Shown here: one piece after another, positions 41,828 to 50,299 of the stretch
Layout: every line of letters starts with the position of its first letter
Position numbering within the stretch: position 1 is the stretch's first letter
Origin: an uncultured Acetatifactor sp.
GTDB lineage: Bacteria > Bacillota > Clostridia > Lachnospirales > Lachnospiraceae
Length of the DNA: 64,000 bases
Reading direction: 5' to 3'
Assembly (NCBI GenBank): GCA_910584435.1
Contig: CAJUAP010000005.1
Span: forward strand, 1 to 64,000
Translations under genes and position numbers: made by a program
Notes under the pieces: generated by a model
Told to the model about the DNA's origin: nothing
The model's input: only the letters and a program-made list of their open reading frames with translations
Database searches by the model: none

Positions 41828-43967
41828 ATTTAGCCGACAGGGCTGTTTGGAAAAGCGTCTGAGCAAAATGAACGAAGCGCAGCGACAGGCTGTTGTTCAT
41901 GGAGAGGGGCCGCTGCTGCTTTTGGCAGGGCCCGGCTCAGGCAAGACCTATACAATCACAAACCGTATTTTATACCTTATAGAACAAGGTGCTGCGCCGG
42001 AAGCGATTCTGGTGATTACCTTTACCAAAGAAGCGGCTTTGTCCATGAGGAATCGTTTCCAGGAGATGGCTGCGCAAGGAGACAGTAACTGTTATCCCGT
42101 CAATTTCGGGACATTTCATTCTGTATTTTATCATATTCTGCAGGAGTCTCATGTTCTGCAGTCCAATCAATTATTGCGATTATCGGATAAGAAAACTCTA
42201 TTATTTCCTATTTTACAATCATACATCAGGCATCAGGAAGAGAATCCGGATGGTAAGGCGGATACTTATGACAGTATCAATGAGGATGCGGTTCAGATAT
42301 TGTCGGCCATCAGTTTCTATAAAAATACCATGGTATTATCAGATGCCGTAAGCAAGGCTCCGGTAAGGTGGCAGCCTTGTTTTGAGGCGGTCTTCAGGAA
42401 CTATGAAACTGCTGTAAAGAGAACGGGGCGGATTGATTTTGATGATATGCTCTATGCAAGCAGAAAGCTGCTGCTGGAGAATAGAGCCGTCAGAGGTTAC
42501 TGGCAGAAGCGTTTCCGGCATATTTTAATGGATGAATTTCAGGATATTAATCCGGTACAGTATGAAGTGGTGAAGCTGTTGTCCGCAAGTCCGTATAATC
42601 TCTTCGCAGTGGGAGATGACGATCAGGCCATCTATGGCTTTCGGGGTTCTGATCCGGATTGTCTGAGACGGTTCCAGGAAGAATATCATGCGAGACAGCT
42701 TTTGCTTGGAATCAATTACAGAAGCCGCACCGAAATCGTACAAGCGTCTCTGGCTGTGATTGGAGAAAACAGGAACAGATTTCAAAAGCAGCTGACAGCG
42801 GCAGAGCAGACGGGACAGCAGACAGCAGAGCAGAAGCAGAGAACAGAGCAGAAGCAGAGAACAGAGCAGGAAGCAGCAGCGGGTGAGATGTATGGAATAA
42901 GACAGGCAGTGGCTTTGAAGGCTTTTGCTGACAAAGAGGAAGAATATGCCTATATGCTGAATCTGCTGTCTGCACGTATCCGAACAGAGGAAAGCTGTGC
43001 AGTCCTGTTTCGAACCAATTCCGACATGCAGGGATTTGCAGCCAGATGCAAAGCGGAGGATGTCCCTTATGAAATGCGTGAGAAAGCCGTCAGTGTCTAT
43101 GAACATTTTATTGTGACAGATGTTATGTCGTATCTGCTGGTGGCACAGGGAGAGGGCAGGAGAGAGCATATGCTGCGCATTATGAACAGGCCGTCCCGGT
43201 ATATCAGCCGTGAGGCAGTGGGAGAAGGGGCAGTGGATATAAAAGCGATAAAGGCTTACTATCATCATGCATCGCTTCCGGAAAAGCAGAGGGTCGGTGT
43301 GCTGAATGCTTTGGCGCGATTGGAGAAGCAGCTGCAGAATATACGTGCATTGTCTCCGCTGCCTGCAGTAAGCTATATTTTGAAAGCAGCAGGATATGAG
43401 CGGTATTTGCAGGATGCGGCAAGAACAAGGCCGGAACGGCTGCAGGAGTGGCAGGAATTGTTGGAGTGGCTGAAGGAGGATGCGTCAAGATTTGCGGATG
43501 TCAGGGATTGGAAGAGATTTCAGGAAGAATATACCAGGACATTGGGGCAGGAAGGAGGGCAGGCGTACCAGGCCGGAATACAGGCGCAGCAGAACAGAGC
43601 ACAGGAGAACCAGAGCAGAGCACAGAAGTACCAGGCCGGAATACAGGCGCAGCAGAACAGAGCACAGGAGAACCAGGCCGGAGCACAGACGCACCAGTGC
43701 GGAACGGTTCATCTTCTGACGGTACATGGTTCTAAGGGATTGGAATTTGACAACGTATGGATTCCGGATTGTAATGAGAAGAATTTTCCTCATGGCAGAA
43801 TGCCTGATGAGAATAGAGTGGAGGAAGAGAGAAGAATATTTTATGTGGCCATGACACGGGCGAAAAAAAGTCTGGAGCTCCTTTACCTTACAGGAACAAA
43901 GGAGCGGCCAAGGCAGCCTTCCAGGTTCTTGAATCCGCTTTTTGCTGACTTCGCCAATCATGTCTGA
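41820..43967 (+). CDS. UvrD/PcrA-like superfamily 1 DNA helicase
   Basis: 715 residues from ATG 41820, overlapping gltX. 3'-5' helicase of the UvrD/Rep group: Walker A LLLLAGPGSGKTYTITNRI, ITFTKEAALSMRNRF, motif II DEFQDINPVQ, motif III GDDDQAIYGFRGSD, motif V TVHGSKGLEFDNVW, motif VI EERRIFYVAMTRAKKSLELL. Two Gln/Ala/Glu-rich low-complexity insertions are unusual: about 325-360 (EQKQRTEQKQRTEQ) and about 582-630 with a 49-base perfect DNA repeat. Role in repair or replication restart; ordinary UvrD/PcrA is longer at the C-terminus, so this may be a shorter paralogue. Confidence 0.9.
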   Translation: MAEFSRQGCLEKRLSKMNEAQRQAVVHGEGPLLLLAGPGSGKTYTITNRILYLIEQGAAPEAILVITFTKEAALSMRNRFQEMAAQGDSNCYPVNFGTFHSVFYHILQESHVLQSNQLLRLSDKKTLLFPILQSYIRHQEENPDGKADTYDSINEDAVQILSAISFYKNTMVLSDAVSKAPVRWQPCFEAVFRNYETAVKRTGRIDFDDMLYASRKLLLENRAVRGYWQKRFRHILMDEFQDINPVQYEVVKLLSASPYNLFAVGDDDQAIYGFRGSDPDCLRRFQEEYHARQLLLGINYRSRTEIVQASLAVIGENRNRFQKQLTAAEQTGQQTAEQKQRTEQKQRTEQEAAAGEMYGIRQAVALKAFADKEEEYAYMLNLLSARIRTEESCAVLFRTNSDMQGFAARCKAEDVPYEMREKAVSVYEHFIVTDVMSYLLVAQGEGRREHMLRIMNRPSRYISREAVGEGAVDIKAIKAYYHHASLPEKQRVGVLNALARLEKQLQNIRALSPLPAVSYILKAAGYERYLQDAARTRPERLQEWQELLEWLKEDASRFADVRDWKRFQEEYTRTLGQEGGQAYQAGIQAQQNRAQENQSRAQKYQAGIQAQQNRAQENQAGAQTHQCGTVHLLTVHGSKGLEFDNVWIPDCNEKNFPHGRMPDENRVEEERRIFYVAMTRAKKSLELLYLTGTKERPRQPSRFLNPLFADFANHV
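43565..43676 (+). repeat. In-frame 49-base direct repeat in the helicase gene
   Basis: Identical copies at 43565-43613 and 43628-43676 (offset 63 bases, 21 codons), encoding YQAGIQAQQNRAQENQ twice. Confidence 0.95.
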
Positions 43968-43979
43968 AAGAATCGTCAA

Positions 43980-44021
43980 CAAAAGCGCATGGAAGAGTAC
44001 ATTGTAAACCATGCGCTTTTG
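43980..44021. terminator. Bidirectional terminator between helicase and DUF1292 genes
   Basis: Perfect 13-base arms CAAAAGCGCATGG (43980-43992) and CCATGCGCTTTTG (44009-44021) between converging genes. Confidence 0.8.
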
Positions 44022-44028
44022 CATTCGG

Positions 44029-44343
44029 TCAGTCTATCAGTTCGTCAAATTCACAGTTGTCAAGGTATTCATCAAAGGCATCTGCGACCTTCTCGTATTC
44101 ATCGTCATCCTCGATATAGTCCAGTTCAGGCTCTTCATTGGGATCATCAGGGTTCTCATGATAGCGGTAGAACCAAACTTCTCCGTCCTCATTGACTTCT
44201 CCGTCCTTGATTGGCAGCAAGGCAATATAATCTTTGGACTCAACAGTCAGAATTGAGATAACAGCACAATTGACGATTGTACCATCATCAAGCTCTAATT
44301 CTACTGTCATTTCTTCGACTTCATCATCACTAATTTTTTCCAT
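44029..44343 (-). CDS. DUF1292 family protein
   Basis: 104 residues, read on the - strand from ATG at 44343 with GAGGAGG upstream. Acidic small protein: MTVELELDDGTIVNCAVISI, DYIALLPIKDGEVNEDGEVW, FYRYHENPDDPNEEPELDYI, then an Asp/Glu-rich tail. This is the DUF1292 group (YrzB-like), widespread in Firmicutes and of unknown function. Converges on the helicase gene with a shared terminator. Confidence 0.92.
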   Translation of the reverse strand: MEKISDDEVEEMTVELELDDGTIVNCAVISILTVESKDYIALLPIKDGEVNEDGEVWFYRYHENPDDPNEEPELDYIEDDDEYEKVADAFDEYLDNCEFDELID

Positions 44344-44828
44344 AAAAGACCTCCTCGTTTTAAGTTTGCAGGGACTGGCTGGATCATGCTTATTATATCT
44401 GTTTTTTCTCCATAACGCAAGAGGCAGATTGACGATCGGGCAGACTGGCGGCTTAGGCGGTTACTGCTTACCACACGCCGCTTAAAGGGAACAGTGGCAG
44501 TATTGCATCTTATTCAAACTGTTACAAAATGTTTACGATTTGTTTAAAATTGTCCTTATTAATGGTAGAAAATTTCTTAATTATTTGATATAATACTAAG
44601 GTACTATATGGGATGATGATTGCAGATTCTGTTGGTGTAGCATAGAAAGGAGGTTTTCAGAGGATAATAATATATTTTGTTCGGGCAATCGAGAGGCTGG
44701 AGGAAGGAATTTGTATGCTCATGTTCTGTTCTGGTTCAGCGGATACCTGATGTAACTTATAAAAAGGCTCTGTGTCTGTGCGCTGCCGGACACAGGGATA
44801 CAATACACGCAACGCAGAAATGAGGGTA
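44344..44828. other. Intergenic region between DUF1292 and the chemotaxis receptor
   Basis: 485 bases. A TATAAT at 44590-44595 without a good -35 box may serve the receptor gene. A GAAAGGAGG at 44645-44653 has no credible open frame behind it. CTGTGTC/GACACAG around 44770-44795 forms a small hairpin. No known riboswitch recognised. Confidence 0.5.
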
Positions 44829-46862
44829 ATGATGCAGGGAGAAGAGAAAAAAGATACAGGTAACGGAACAGAAAGAGTAAAACAGAATAAGCAATTTGTC
44901 AGCATTGAACAAATAATTTCCAAACGTTTCGGCCAGGTAATTATTATATGCTGTATTGTTTTGGGAGTGGTCACATCCATCTTAAGTTATATTTCTTCAA
45001 TCAGTGCAGTTTCTGATACAATCAATAATACGTCAGATGTGGCGGCTGATTTGGTTTCTGCTGCAATTGATAAATATGTTTCTGTGGCTTATGAGACAGG
45101 CAGTATTGCCAGACTTGCCGATCCTGACAAATCGGTGTTGGAAAAAGCCTCTATTTTAAGACAGAGGATTAATGATCATGATTTTAATGGCGGTTTTCTG
45201 CTTGACAGCAATGGTATTGACATGATTACAGGAGTAAATTTATCCGATAAGGATTACTTTAAGGAGGGGATGAAAGGGAATACCTATGTGTCCACACCAG
45301 CATACAGTTCTATTACCAATTCCGTGTCATTTGCTGTGGCGGCGCCTTTGTGGGAGGGCGGCATTCCCGGTAGTACGCCTGTAGGTGTTGTTGTCTATGT
45401 TCCCAATGGCGAATTCTTAAATGATATTATGCGTTCTATTCAGGTGGGAAAAGGCGGCACTGCTTTTATGATAGATTCCAACGGGATTACCATTGCCGAC
45501 ATTAATTCTGAAATTGTGGGAGTGGAAAATTGTCTTACCTTGGGGGATACGGACTGGCAGCTTAAAAAATTCAGTGAAATCTGCAGGAAAATGACTGCCG
45601 GAGAGAATGGCACCGGCACATATACATATGGCGGAGTTACGAAGGTTGTTGCCTATTCGCCGATTCCGGATACGGAAGGATGGAGTATTGGCGTAGCGGC
45701 TGTAAGAAATAATTTTCTGGGGATGTTCTATCTTTCTCTAGTGCTTAACTTCATTTTTGTTGCAGTATTTGCTGTTTATGGAATCAAATGCGGAAAGCAA
45801 TTGGGGAAGGCGGTGGCGAAACCTATTGGTATATCAGTGGATCGTTTGAAACTGTTATCAGAGGGGGATCTTCATTCTGCCACACCCGTACCTGAGACCA
45901 ATGATGAAACGGCTGTATTGATGAATTGTCTGGCAGAAACAATCCATGATTTGAAAACGGTGATTTCCGATATCAGTGAAGAACTGGCTGAACTGTCAGA
46001 AGGGAATTTTAAGATATCCATTGATCATACATATAAAGGAGATTTTGCACAGATCAGTGAGTCTTTCAGGGGGATTGTAGCGGCATTGAGCAGGGCAATG
46101 AAGGATATCAACAGCAATGCGGAATGCGTTCGGAGAGGAGCTACGGATTTGGCAGGTGCGTCTCAGTCCCTTGCGGAAGGAGCAACGGATCAGGCCAGTG
46201 CAATTGAAGAGCTGACAGCGATGGTGACGGATATCTCCGAGAAAATTCAGAACAATGCCAAGAATGCGGAGAAGGTAAGAAAAATTGTTGATAATATGAA
46301 CGATCAAGTGATCGAGAGCAATCAGCAGATGCAGCATAATTCGGATGCGATGTTGAAGATTAGAGAAGCTTCCGACAAAATTGCACAGATCATCGGCAGC
46401 ATTGAAGAAATTGCGGATCAGACCAATCTTCTTGCTTTAAATGCTTCTATTGAAGCGGCCAGGGCGGGTGAAGCAGGGAAAGGGTTCGCAGTGGTAGCAA
46501 CGCAGGTGGGGACGCTCGCGGAGCAAAGCTCTGAAGCCGCAAGAAATACAAAAGATCTGATACAAAGTGCTATTATGGCAGTGGAGGAAGGAACCAAACT
46601 GACGAAATCTACTGCAGAATCATTACTTGCTGTGGTGGATAATGCTAAGATAGTCAATAAATCGGTTGCTGAAATTGCGGAGGCTTCCGATAATCAGGCG
46701 GAAGCTGCCGCTCAGATTTCGGAAGGCATCAGCCAGATTGCTTTTGTTGTGGAGTCAAACTCGGCAACTTCCGAAGAAAGCGCAGCTGCTTCCGAAGAAT
46801 TGTCTAACCAGGCAGATATGCTGAAAGAGCTTGTGGGAAGATTTCAGTTTTATAATGAATAA
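44829..46862 (+). CDS. Methyl-accepting chemotaxis protein
   Basis: 677 residues from ATG 44829 (earlier in-frame starts 44772 and 44820 cannot be excluded). Membrane segment about 37-58, outer dCache-like sensor domain about 60-295 (GGFLLDSNGIDMITGVNLSD; GKGGTAFMIDSNGITIADIN), second membrane segment about 296-319, HAMP region, then the signalling coiled coil with hairpin tip EEIADQTNLLALNASIEAAR. Cache domains of this shape bind small ligands such as amino acids. No CheW/CheA binding partners or flagellar genes are in the window. Confidence 0.95.
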   Translation: MMQGEEKKDTGNGTERVKQNKQFVSIEQIISKRFGQVIIICCIVLGVVTSILSYISSISAVSDTINNTSDVAADLVSAAIDKYVSVAYETGSIARLADPDKSVLEKASILRQRINDHDFNGGFLLDSNGIDMITGVNLSDKDYFKEGMKGNTYVSTPAYSSITNSVSFAVAAPLWEGGIPGSTPVGVVVYVPNGEFLNDIMRSIQVGKGGTAFMIDSNGITIADINSEIVGVENCLTLGDTDWQLKKFSEICRKMTAGENGTGTYTYGGVTKVVAYSPIPDTEGWSIGVAAVRNNFLGMFYLSLVLNFIFVAVFAVYGIKCGKQLGKAVAKPIGISVDRLKLLSEGDLHSATPVPETNDETAVLMNCLAETIHDLKTVISDISEELAELSEGNFKISIDHTYKGDFAQISESFRGIVAALSRAMKDINSNAECVRRGATDLAGASQSLAEGATDQASAIEELTAMVTDISEKIQNNAKNAEKVRKIVDNMNDQVIESNQQMQHNSDAMLKIREASDKIAQIIGSIEEIADQTNLLALNASIEAARAGEAGKGFAVVATQVGTLAEQSSEAARNTKDLIQSAIMAVEEGTKLTKSTAESLLAVVDNAKIVNKSVAEIAEASDNQAEAAAQISEGISQIAFVVESNSATSEESAAASEELSNQADMLKELVGRFQFYNE

Positions 46863-46884
46863 TATACTGTTGTAGTTAAGACAG

Positions 46885-46921
46885 GAAATGTCAAGAGAAA
46901 GTTTAAGACAGCATCTGTCCG
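46885..46921 (+). repeat. Dispersed 37-base repeat, copy 1
   Basis: GAAATGTCAAGAGAAAGTTT and onward matches 56766-56801 at about 32 of 37 positions. Both lie in leaders 110-140 bases before a gene start. Confidence 0.55.
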
Positions 46922-47017
46922 CAGGCATGGGTGGTGTTACTGTTTGCTCTGTTCACAATAACCGTGGCTGCGGCAGGACGAATGCTGTACTAAAATAGGA
47001 GAGAAGTAAGAGAATAA

Positions 47018-48409
47018 ATGGAAAACAAGCGGATGAGCGTTGCCTGTATCTGTGTGCTGACAGGCAGCTTGTATTGTATGACGGAGATTGCGGGGGGAAA
47101 TATTGGGGGTATGGATGTTGTACAGGCAGGGGTCTGTATGACAAAAGCGGGACGTAACAGTACGGAACATGGAGGGACAGCCTTGGCAGACAGGCAGGGC
47201 AGCGGACTGCAGGGAGGGTATCTTGCAGGAAAAACAGATGCAGGCAGTATTCAGGATGCAGTTGTGCCTGACAGTTCGAATCAGGCGGATGGCAGCAGCA
47301 ATGTGACGGCAGCAGTCAATCTCAGCGGAGGAATTCAGGAATTCTTCGAGCGGGGGATAGAATATGTCAATGAAAAGCTGGAATATTATGGTCTGTCAGA
47401 AGAAGAACTATCCGCATACGGAACAGTGGAACTGTCGGAAGAGGAAAATGAATATGCGGATCTTGCCATTGCCAACGTAACGAATTATGTGAATGTACGG
47501 GCGGAACCGAATACAGAAAGTGCCATTGTGGGAAAAATATATCATGGCGCAGTGGCACATGTGCTGGCAACGGCGGGGGAGAATAATGATTGGTTCCAGG
47601 TCGTGTCCGGAAACGCGCAAGGCTATATTAAGGCGGAATATTTCTTCTATGGGGAGGATGCACTGGCAGTTATTGACGATTATGTGACCCGTTATGCTGT
47701 AGTACAGGCGGATAGGCTGAATGTACGTGAAAATCCGGGAATAGAGTCCAAGCGGCTGGGGTATATTGACAAAGAAGAGCGTGTTATGCTCTTGGAGCAT
47801 ACAGTTCTGGACAATGGAGAAGAGTGGCTGAAGGTACAGTATACGGACAGTGTCACGGGGTATGTGGCGGCAGAATATGTGAATATTGTAGAAGAATTTG
47901 TATATGCGAAGACGCTGGAAGAGGAAGAAAAGGAGCTGGCAGAGAAAAGGGCTTTAGAGGCCAGAAGCCGGATTTCCGAGGCGCAGGCAGCAGAAAATAC
48001 CACTATCAATGTGACACCGCCCAATACAGATTATTCATCAAATGAAGAGCTTCGCAGTGAGATTGTGGACTATGCAATGCAGTATCTCGGAAATAAGTAT
48101 GTCCATGGCGGCCAGACGCTTGCAGGAGGAACGGATTGTTCCGGATTTACAAGTCTGCTCTATGCCGAGTTCGGCTATTCTTTGAGCAGAACGCCGGGCG
48201 GACAGCTGTCCGGCGCGGGAAGAGGGATTGATTATAGTGAGATTCAGCCGGGAGACATTATCTGTTATGGTTCCGGAGGTACTTGTACACATGTGGCGCT
48301 TTACATAGGAAACGGACAGATCATCCATGCTTCGACTCCGACTAAGGGTGTAGTGATTGGCAATGCAACTTATACTACAATTTTGGGAGTAAGAAATGTG
48401 ATTGATTGA
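47018..48409 (+). CDS. Secreted NlpC/P60 peptidoglycan hydrolase with SH3 domains
   Basis: 463 residues. N-terminal signal-like segment (MENKRMSVACICVLTGSLYC). Two bacterial SH3 domains: about 148-210 (NVTNYVNVRAEPNTESAIVG) and about 222-290 (VVQADRLNVRENPGIESKRL), then a charged helix (EEEEKELAEKRALEARSR) and the NlpC/P60 domain with catalytic Cys374 in GGTDCSGFTSLLYA and His425 in CTHVALYIGNGQIIHAS. Cleaves cell-wall peptide stems, typically D-Glu-diaminopimelate; role in growth, separation or sporulation. The strong terminator at 48419-48448 follows. Confidence 0.94.
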   Translation: MENKRMSVACICVLTGSLYCMTEIAGGNIGGMDVVQAGVCMTKAGRNSTEHGGTALADRQGSGLQGGYLAGKTDAGSIQDAVVPDSSNQADGSSNVTAAVNLSGGIQEFFERGIEYVNEKLEYYGLSEEELSAYGTVELSEEENEYADLAIANVTNYVNVRAEPNTESAIVGKIYHGAVAHVLATAGENNDWFQVVSGNAQGYIKAEYFFYGEDALAVIDDYVTRYAVVQADRLNVRENPGIESKRLGYIDKEERVMLLEHTVLDNGEEWLKVQYTDSVTGYVAAEYVNIVEEFVYAKTLEEEEKELAEKRALEARSRISEAQAAENTTINVTPPNTDYSSNEELRSEIVDYAMQYLGNKYVHGGQTLAGGTDCSGFTSLLYAEFGYSLSRTPGGQLSGAGRGIDYSEIQPGDIICYGSGGTCTHVALYIGNGQIIHASTPTKGVVIGNATYTTILGVRNVID

Positions 48410-48420
48410 ATTTATGATTT

Positions 48421-48446
48421 TGCCCCATGCTTTCTGGCATGGGGCA
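48421..48446. terminator. Bidirectional terminator between NlpC/P60 and CapA genes
   Basis: TGCCCCATGC (48421-48430) and GCATGGGGCA (48437-48446), loop TTTCTG, with T runs on both outer sides (ATTTT before, GTTTG after). Confidence 0.85.
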
Positions 48447-48469
48447 GTTTGTAAATAATTTGTTGCTGT

Positions 48470-49825
48470 TTACTTGCCGCCGGGAGGCGTTTTTAAAATA
48501 TCCGTCCCGGACAATACCATCTCACCAAATGTATTCTGGCTTTGGCTCTGGAGGTCAGAGAGGTGAAGAGGAACTTCTCCATAATTCCAGATACCGTGTT
48601 TTAAGGCCATTTCTTCCGTGTAATTTTCCAGAGGGTATACACCTGTCAATCTGACAGGGCCACTTTTGTAATGGCATACCAGCGGCAATACGCCAGTGTC
48701 TTCTTCTGCGATGTATACATCTGTCTCGGTGACATGAAAAGTGACCCAGGCCATGCCCTCAAGCATACATTCTATCTGCTTTTGCGTAGATACATAGTTG
48801 CCCAGTGAGTAATAGCACAGGGCGCGGTTGCCGTTTTCGGCTGTGACCCATTCTATAGGCTGAGGAACATGGGGATGTGTACCGATAATCAGATCTGCTC
48901 CGGCTGCTGTCATTTCCTCCGCAAAATTCCGTTGATACATGGAGGGGGTGGACTGATATTCTGTTCCCCAGTGAGGAAAGACAACAACGATATCAGCATT
49001 TTCTTCTGCTTCCATAATGTCTTCTGTCACCTGTGGATTCAGGGCGGTGAAACTGATGCGGCCTGTGTTTGCATCGTAATCACAGAGCATGTTCAGATGT
49101 CCCATAAGGTTGAAAGGAAGTATCTCCATATTAGGGCCATAAGTGTAGTTCAGGATGGCAAAGGTAATATCTTCTATGGTCAGATAGGAGATACGGGAAG
49201 CAGTGTCATCTTTGGAGATGCCGGTCATCAGAACATCCGGGTACTGTTCCCAGAAGGAAGCACAATATTCAATGCCGGCCAGCCCCTGATCGGCTGCATG
49301 ATTGGTGGCATGCAGTACTACATTAAAGCCTGCCTCGGCAATGGCGTCGCCAACCTGGGTGGGAGAATTAAATTTGGGAAAACCGGAGAAACCCAGTTCA
49401 TTTCCGGCAAGTATGGTTTCCTGGTTGGTAACTTTGATATCGGCTGCTGCGAGATACTCAGTGATATTCTCAAACAGGAAGGAATAATTATAGGTGCCGT
49501 CTTCCCTCCTGCCGGTATTTACAATGCCCATGTGCATCAGGTTATCCCCAAGAGCCATCAGGGTAATGTCGTATTCTTCAAAAACCGGTTCTTCCGTGGG
49601 GATGGGAGTGGGCGGGGGAGTGGGAACTGCCGGTTCTGCAGGAGCTGCGGCACCGGAAGAATTACTCTGGGTATTATGATAATCTTCTTCCGTGGGAATC
49701 TTGATACCGCTGATAGACTGTACGCTCTCCGAATCGCTTAACGGAAGACAGGCGGCTGCGGCAAAGCAGGCGCTGCATGACAGTAATGTAAGTAATATCC
49801 ACAAAAGTATATGTTTTTTTCTCAT
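48470..49825 (-). CDS. CapA-like metallophosphatase family protein, exported
   Basis: 451 residues on the - strand from ATG at 49825 (AAGGAGG upstream). N-terminal signal or lipoprotein-type segment (KKHILLWILLTLLSCSACF), a Pro-rich linker (PAVPTPPPTPIPTEEPVFEE), then the CapA/PgsA metallophosphatase-like domain: LMALGDNLMHMGI, VTNQETILAGNELGFSGFPK, NVVLHATNHAADQGLAGI, VVVFPHWGTEYQSTP, DLIIGTHPHVPQPIEWV. Relatives act in poly-gamma-glutamate capsule synthesis, but no capB/capC partner is nearby, so the role is open. The frame extends to 49993 without a good start. Confidence 0.92.
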   Translation of the reverse strand: MRKKHILLWILLTLLSCSACFAAAACLPLSDSESVQSISGIKIPTEEDYHNTQSNSSGAAAPAEPAVPTPPPTPIPTEEPVFEEYDITLMALGDNLMHMGIVNTGRREDGTYNYSFLFENITEYLAAADIKVTNQETILAGNELGFSGFPKFNSPTQVGDAIAEAGFNVVLHATNHAADQGLAGIEYCASFWEQYPDVLMTGISKDDTASRISYLTIEDITFAILNYTYGPNMEILPFNLMGHLNMLCDYDANTGRISFTALNPQVTEDIMEAEENADIVVVFPHWGTEYQSTPSMYQRNFAEEMTAAGADLIIGTHPHVPQPIEWVTAENGNRALCYYSLGNYVSTQKQIECMLEGMAWVTFHVTETDVYIAEEDTGVLPLVCHYKSGPVRLTGVYPLENYTEEMALKHGIWNYGEVPLHLSDLQSQSQNTFGEMVLSGTDILKTPPGGK

Positions 49826-49871
49826 AGAGACCTCCTTTCGGGTAATAAAAGTGTAATACCCTATGTCTTGT

Positions 49872-49899
49872 ATCATACCGTTTTTTCTGAATTTGTCAA
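49872..49899 (-). promoter_or_regulatory. Promoter of the CapA-like gene
   Basis: On the - strand TTGACA (49899-49894), 16-base spacer, TATGAT (49877-49872). Confidence 0.7.
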
Positions 49900-49900
49900 C

Positions 49901-49929
49901 TTGAGATTTTTCCGAGTTTCTATTATAAT
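49901..49929 (+). promoter_or_regulatory. Promoter of the GH13-like gene
   Basis: TTGAGA (49901-49906), 17-base spacer, TATAAT (49924-49929). The -35 box is one base away from that of the divergent CapA promoter. Confidence 0.75.
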
Positions 49930-50059
49930 ATAATGAAGGCAGTGTGACATTGCCTTTGAAAGCTTGGTATTGCGGCATTAGCAGAGTGTACAATTGGTAA
50001 ATATTTGTGGAAAATTAGAACAGCAGGTATCTTGAATTTATGCAGAGAACCTGCGAAAC

Positions 50060-50252
50060 TGGACTTAAGCCGCTGAACTTCAAGCGGCGATACAGGCAGT
50101 TTGCGCCAGTAAACTAAACTCCCGTGCAGCCGGCTGCACCACCATGAATCAAAGTCCGGGAGTTTAGTTGATGCACACAAACCGCCAAGTGCATGCGGTT
50201 TGGTGCACGGCGGTCTTAAATGAGCAAGGAAACTCATTTTGACTGCGCGGTT
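50060..50252 (+). promoter_or_regulatory. Structured leader of the GH13-like gene
   Basis: At least four hairpins in series: GCCGCT...AGCGGC (near 50070-50090), AACTAAACTCCCG with CGGGAGTTTAGTT (50113-50169, 13 perfect pairs), AAACCGC with GCGGTTT (50179-50202), and AAATGAG with CTCATTT (50218-50239). No known riboswitch class recognised and no T tract after any stem. Confidence 0.6.
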
Positions 50253-50299
50253 TTCACAAGTCTGGTTTGGAACTTTACAGTAAATTAGGAGGACAAGCG

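Larger units (their letters stand above)
49826..50299. other. Divergent promoter region and structured leader
   Basis: 474 bases between the CapA gene (-) and the GH13-like gene (+). It holds back-to-back promoters (49872-49929) and a roughly 360-base leader with several hairpins (about 50060-50250). Confidence 0.75.

Noticed and set aside
43480..43735. Arg-rich frames overlapping the helicase repeats
   Set aside because: They arise from the 63-base period of the helicase repeat being open in other frames; no ribosome site.
44640..44830. Possible c-di-GMP or other riboswitch before the chemotaxis receptor
   Set aside because: Only short hairpins and a GCAACGCAGAAA phrase were seen; the conserved core of known riboswitches was not present.
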